From Christensenellaceae bacterium (GTDB taxonomy: Bacteria > Bacillota > Clostridia > Christensenellales > Borkfalkiaceae), in contig CAOMHR010000024.1 of the NCBI GenBank assembly GCA_948482865.1, forward strand, positions 1 through 13,816: DNA of 13,816 bases, written 5' to 3'. This document shows positions 13,027-13,816 of this stretch, piece after piece. The first letter of the stretch is position 1. Each line of letters begins with the position of its first letter. The notes below the pieces were generated by a model that worked only from the letters and a program-made list of their open reading frames with translations, ran no database searches and had not been told where the DNA came from. A program made the translations under genes and the position numbers.

Positions 13027-13816
13027 TTAAGCATTCCAGACGCGGTGTTCTTTAAACCAGTCCGTGTCCTTTAAAATTGTGTCGTTATTCGAACACCAGA
13101 GTTTGAGTTTTCCGCCCGAAGAATAGAAAACTATATTTCCGTTCATAGAAGTATGACCGTAACCCGACTGCGATATAAAATTTCCGTTGTTGAGTTCGGG
13201 CAAATCCGTGGCGAGCGTGGTCACGTAAATATTTTCGGTATAGCGGCTGACGTTGTCTATCATCTGCTGGGTAGGGAAAGTATTTGCGTCCACTTTGGTA
13301 TATTCGGGCGAACCCGCGCAACAGCAGACCGCCACGTATTCAGGCTTTATCACGCTTAAAAGTTTGCTTGACGAAGAAGTTTTACTGCCGTGATGCCCCG
13401 CCTTGTAAAGCTCTACTTCGGGCAGAACATCGTATTCCGACTTACTGTTTGAAGACTGAGAATAGTAGTCTACCATTCTGCTTTCACCGTCTTCTTCCAA
13501 ATCGCCAGTAAAAAGATAGTTCCTGTTGCCGCCCGCGAGTTCTTCTGTAAGAAGAGTTACTACGGAGTAATTGTTTTCATCGGCAGAGCTGTTGTAGTAA
13601 TAGTAATTGTAAAGTATGTTTATTGAAATTTTTTTGTTTTCGTCAAGAAAATACTGTCTTTGCGCGCCACCTACGCCTTCGTAACACTGGCTTGCGGTGA
13701 ACACCTCCGTATCTTTGGTTTTAACGTAATCAACCGCGTCGAGATACTCGCTGTAAAGGGTCGGGTTGCCTTTATCCGTAACAAGCGGGTTTCCATTGCC
13801 GTCTTTTCCTGCTTTA
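13027..13816 (-). CDS. ComEC-like metallo-beta-lactamase-fold protein, N-terminus outside window
   Basis: The reading frame is open to the window edge, giving 262 visible residues; a GTG at 13704 is internal, not the start. It resembles the MBL domain at the end of ComEC/Rec2 and stand-alone secreted ComEC-like hydrolases. NYLFTGD carries a metal-ligand Asp, and AGHHGSKTSSS is the typical second-half motif. The HxHxDH metal motif would lie upstream, beyond the window. After HHGS the usual 'YGHP' segment is replaced by NTFPTQ. The tail (FYSSGGKLKLWCSNN, then a 20-residue charged end) is like cell-surface MBL proteins. Whether this is a full ComEC channel protein or a stand-alone hydrolase cannot be told without the N-terminus. 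Confidence 0.75.
   Translation of the reverse strand, partial: KAGKDGNGNPLVTDKGNPTLYSEYLDAVDYVKTKDTEVFTASQCYEGVGGAQRQYFLDENKKISINILYNYYYYNSSADENNYSVVTLLTEELAGGNRNYLFTGDLEEDGESRMVDYYSQSSNSKSEYDVLPEVELYKAGHHGSKTSSSSKLLSVIKPEYVAVCCCAGSPEYTKVDANTFPTQQMIDNVSRYTENIYVTTLATDLPELNNGNFISQSGYGHTSMNGNIVFYSSGGKLKLWCSNNDTILKDTDWFKEHRVWNA

Overview
The window looks like a chromosomal piece of an anaerobic, moderate-GC Clostridia-type Bacillota, probably an uncultured gut lineage. The clues are a ferredoxin-rich [FeFe] hydrogenase, a PgcA-type phosphoglucomutase, a prmA-rsmE-mtaB-HIT cluster, AAGGAG ribosome sites on several genes and many intrinsic terminators. This is inferred from gene families and layout, not from a search. 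I see no rRNA, tRNA, CRISPR array, insertion sequence or prophage gene.

Left part (1-4120, mostly + strand): the 3' end of a multi-pass membrane protein; a phosphoglucomutase/phosphomannomutase whose promoter is embedded in the preceding terminator; two tandem GC-rich hairpins; a 58-codon orphan gene on the minus strand that diverges from a WYL-domain regulator, with a perfect 15-bp palindrome between them; and a stand-alone 14-codon ORF with its own promoter, ribosome site and 3' hairpin. The 337-base stretch 3853-4189 has no other gene.

Middle part (4190-8950, minus strand): a tightly packed operon, read right to left as prmA, rsmE, mtaB, a PrsW-like membrane protease and a HIT hydrolase. 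Neighbouring genes overlap by 4, 4, 14 and 14 bases. Three of the five genes modify the translation machinery (ribosomal protein L11, 16S rRNA, tRNA). The promoter sits so close to the prmA ATG that the mRNA should be leaderless.

Right part (9062-13816, minus strand): a thioredoxin-reductase-like flavoprotein that keeps its redox CxxC but lacks the NADPH-binding motifs, as in ferredoxin-dependent reductases; directly upstream of it a [FeFe] hydrogenase resembling group B; then a PlsC-like acyltransferase carrying a zinc ribbon, also with a leaderless-type promoter; and the C-terminal part of a ComEC-like metallo-beta-lactamase protein running off the window edge.

The most interesting points are the hydrogenase/NADPH-motif-less reductase pair (a possible ferredoxin-linked thiol redox module), the 14-codon gene, the two leaderless promoters sharing TGTGATAAAAT, and the operator between the WYL regulator and its orphan neighbour. 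None is proven to be a new system; most of the window is ordinary core metabolism and translation.
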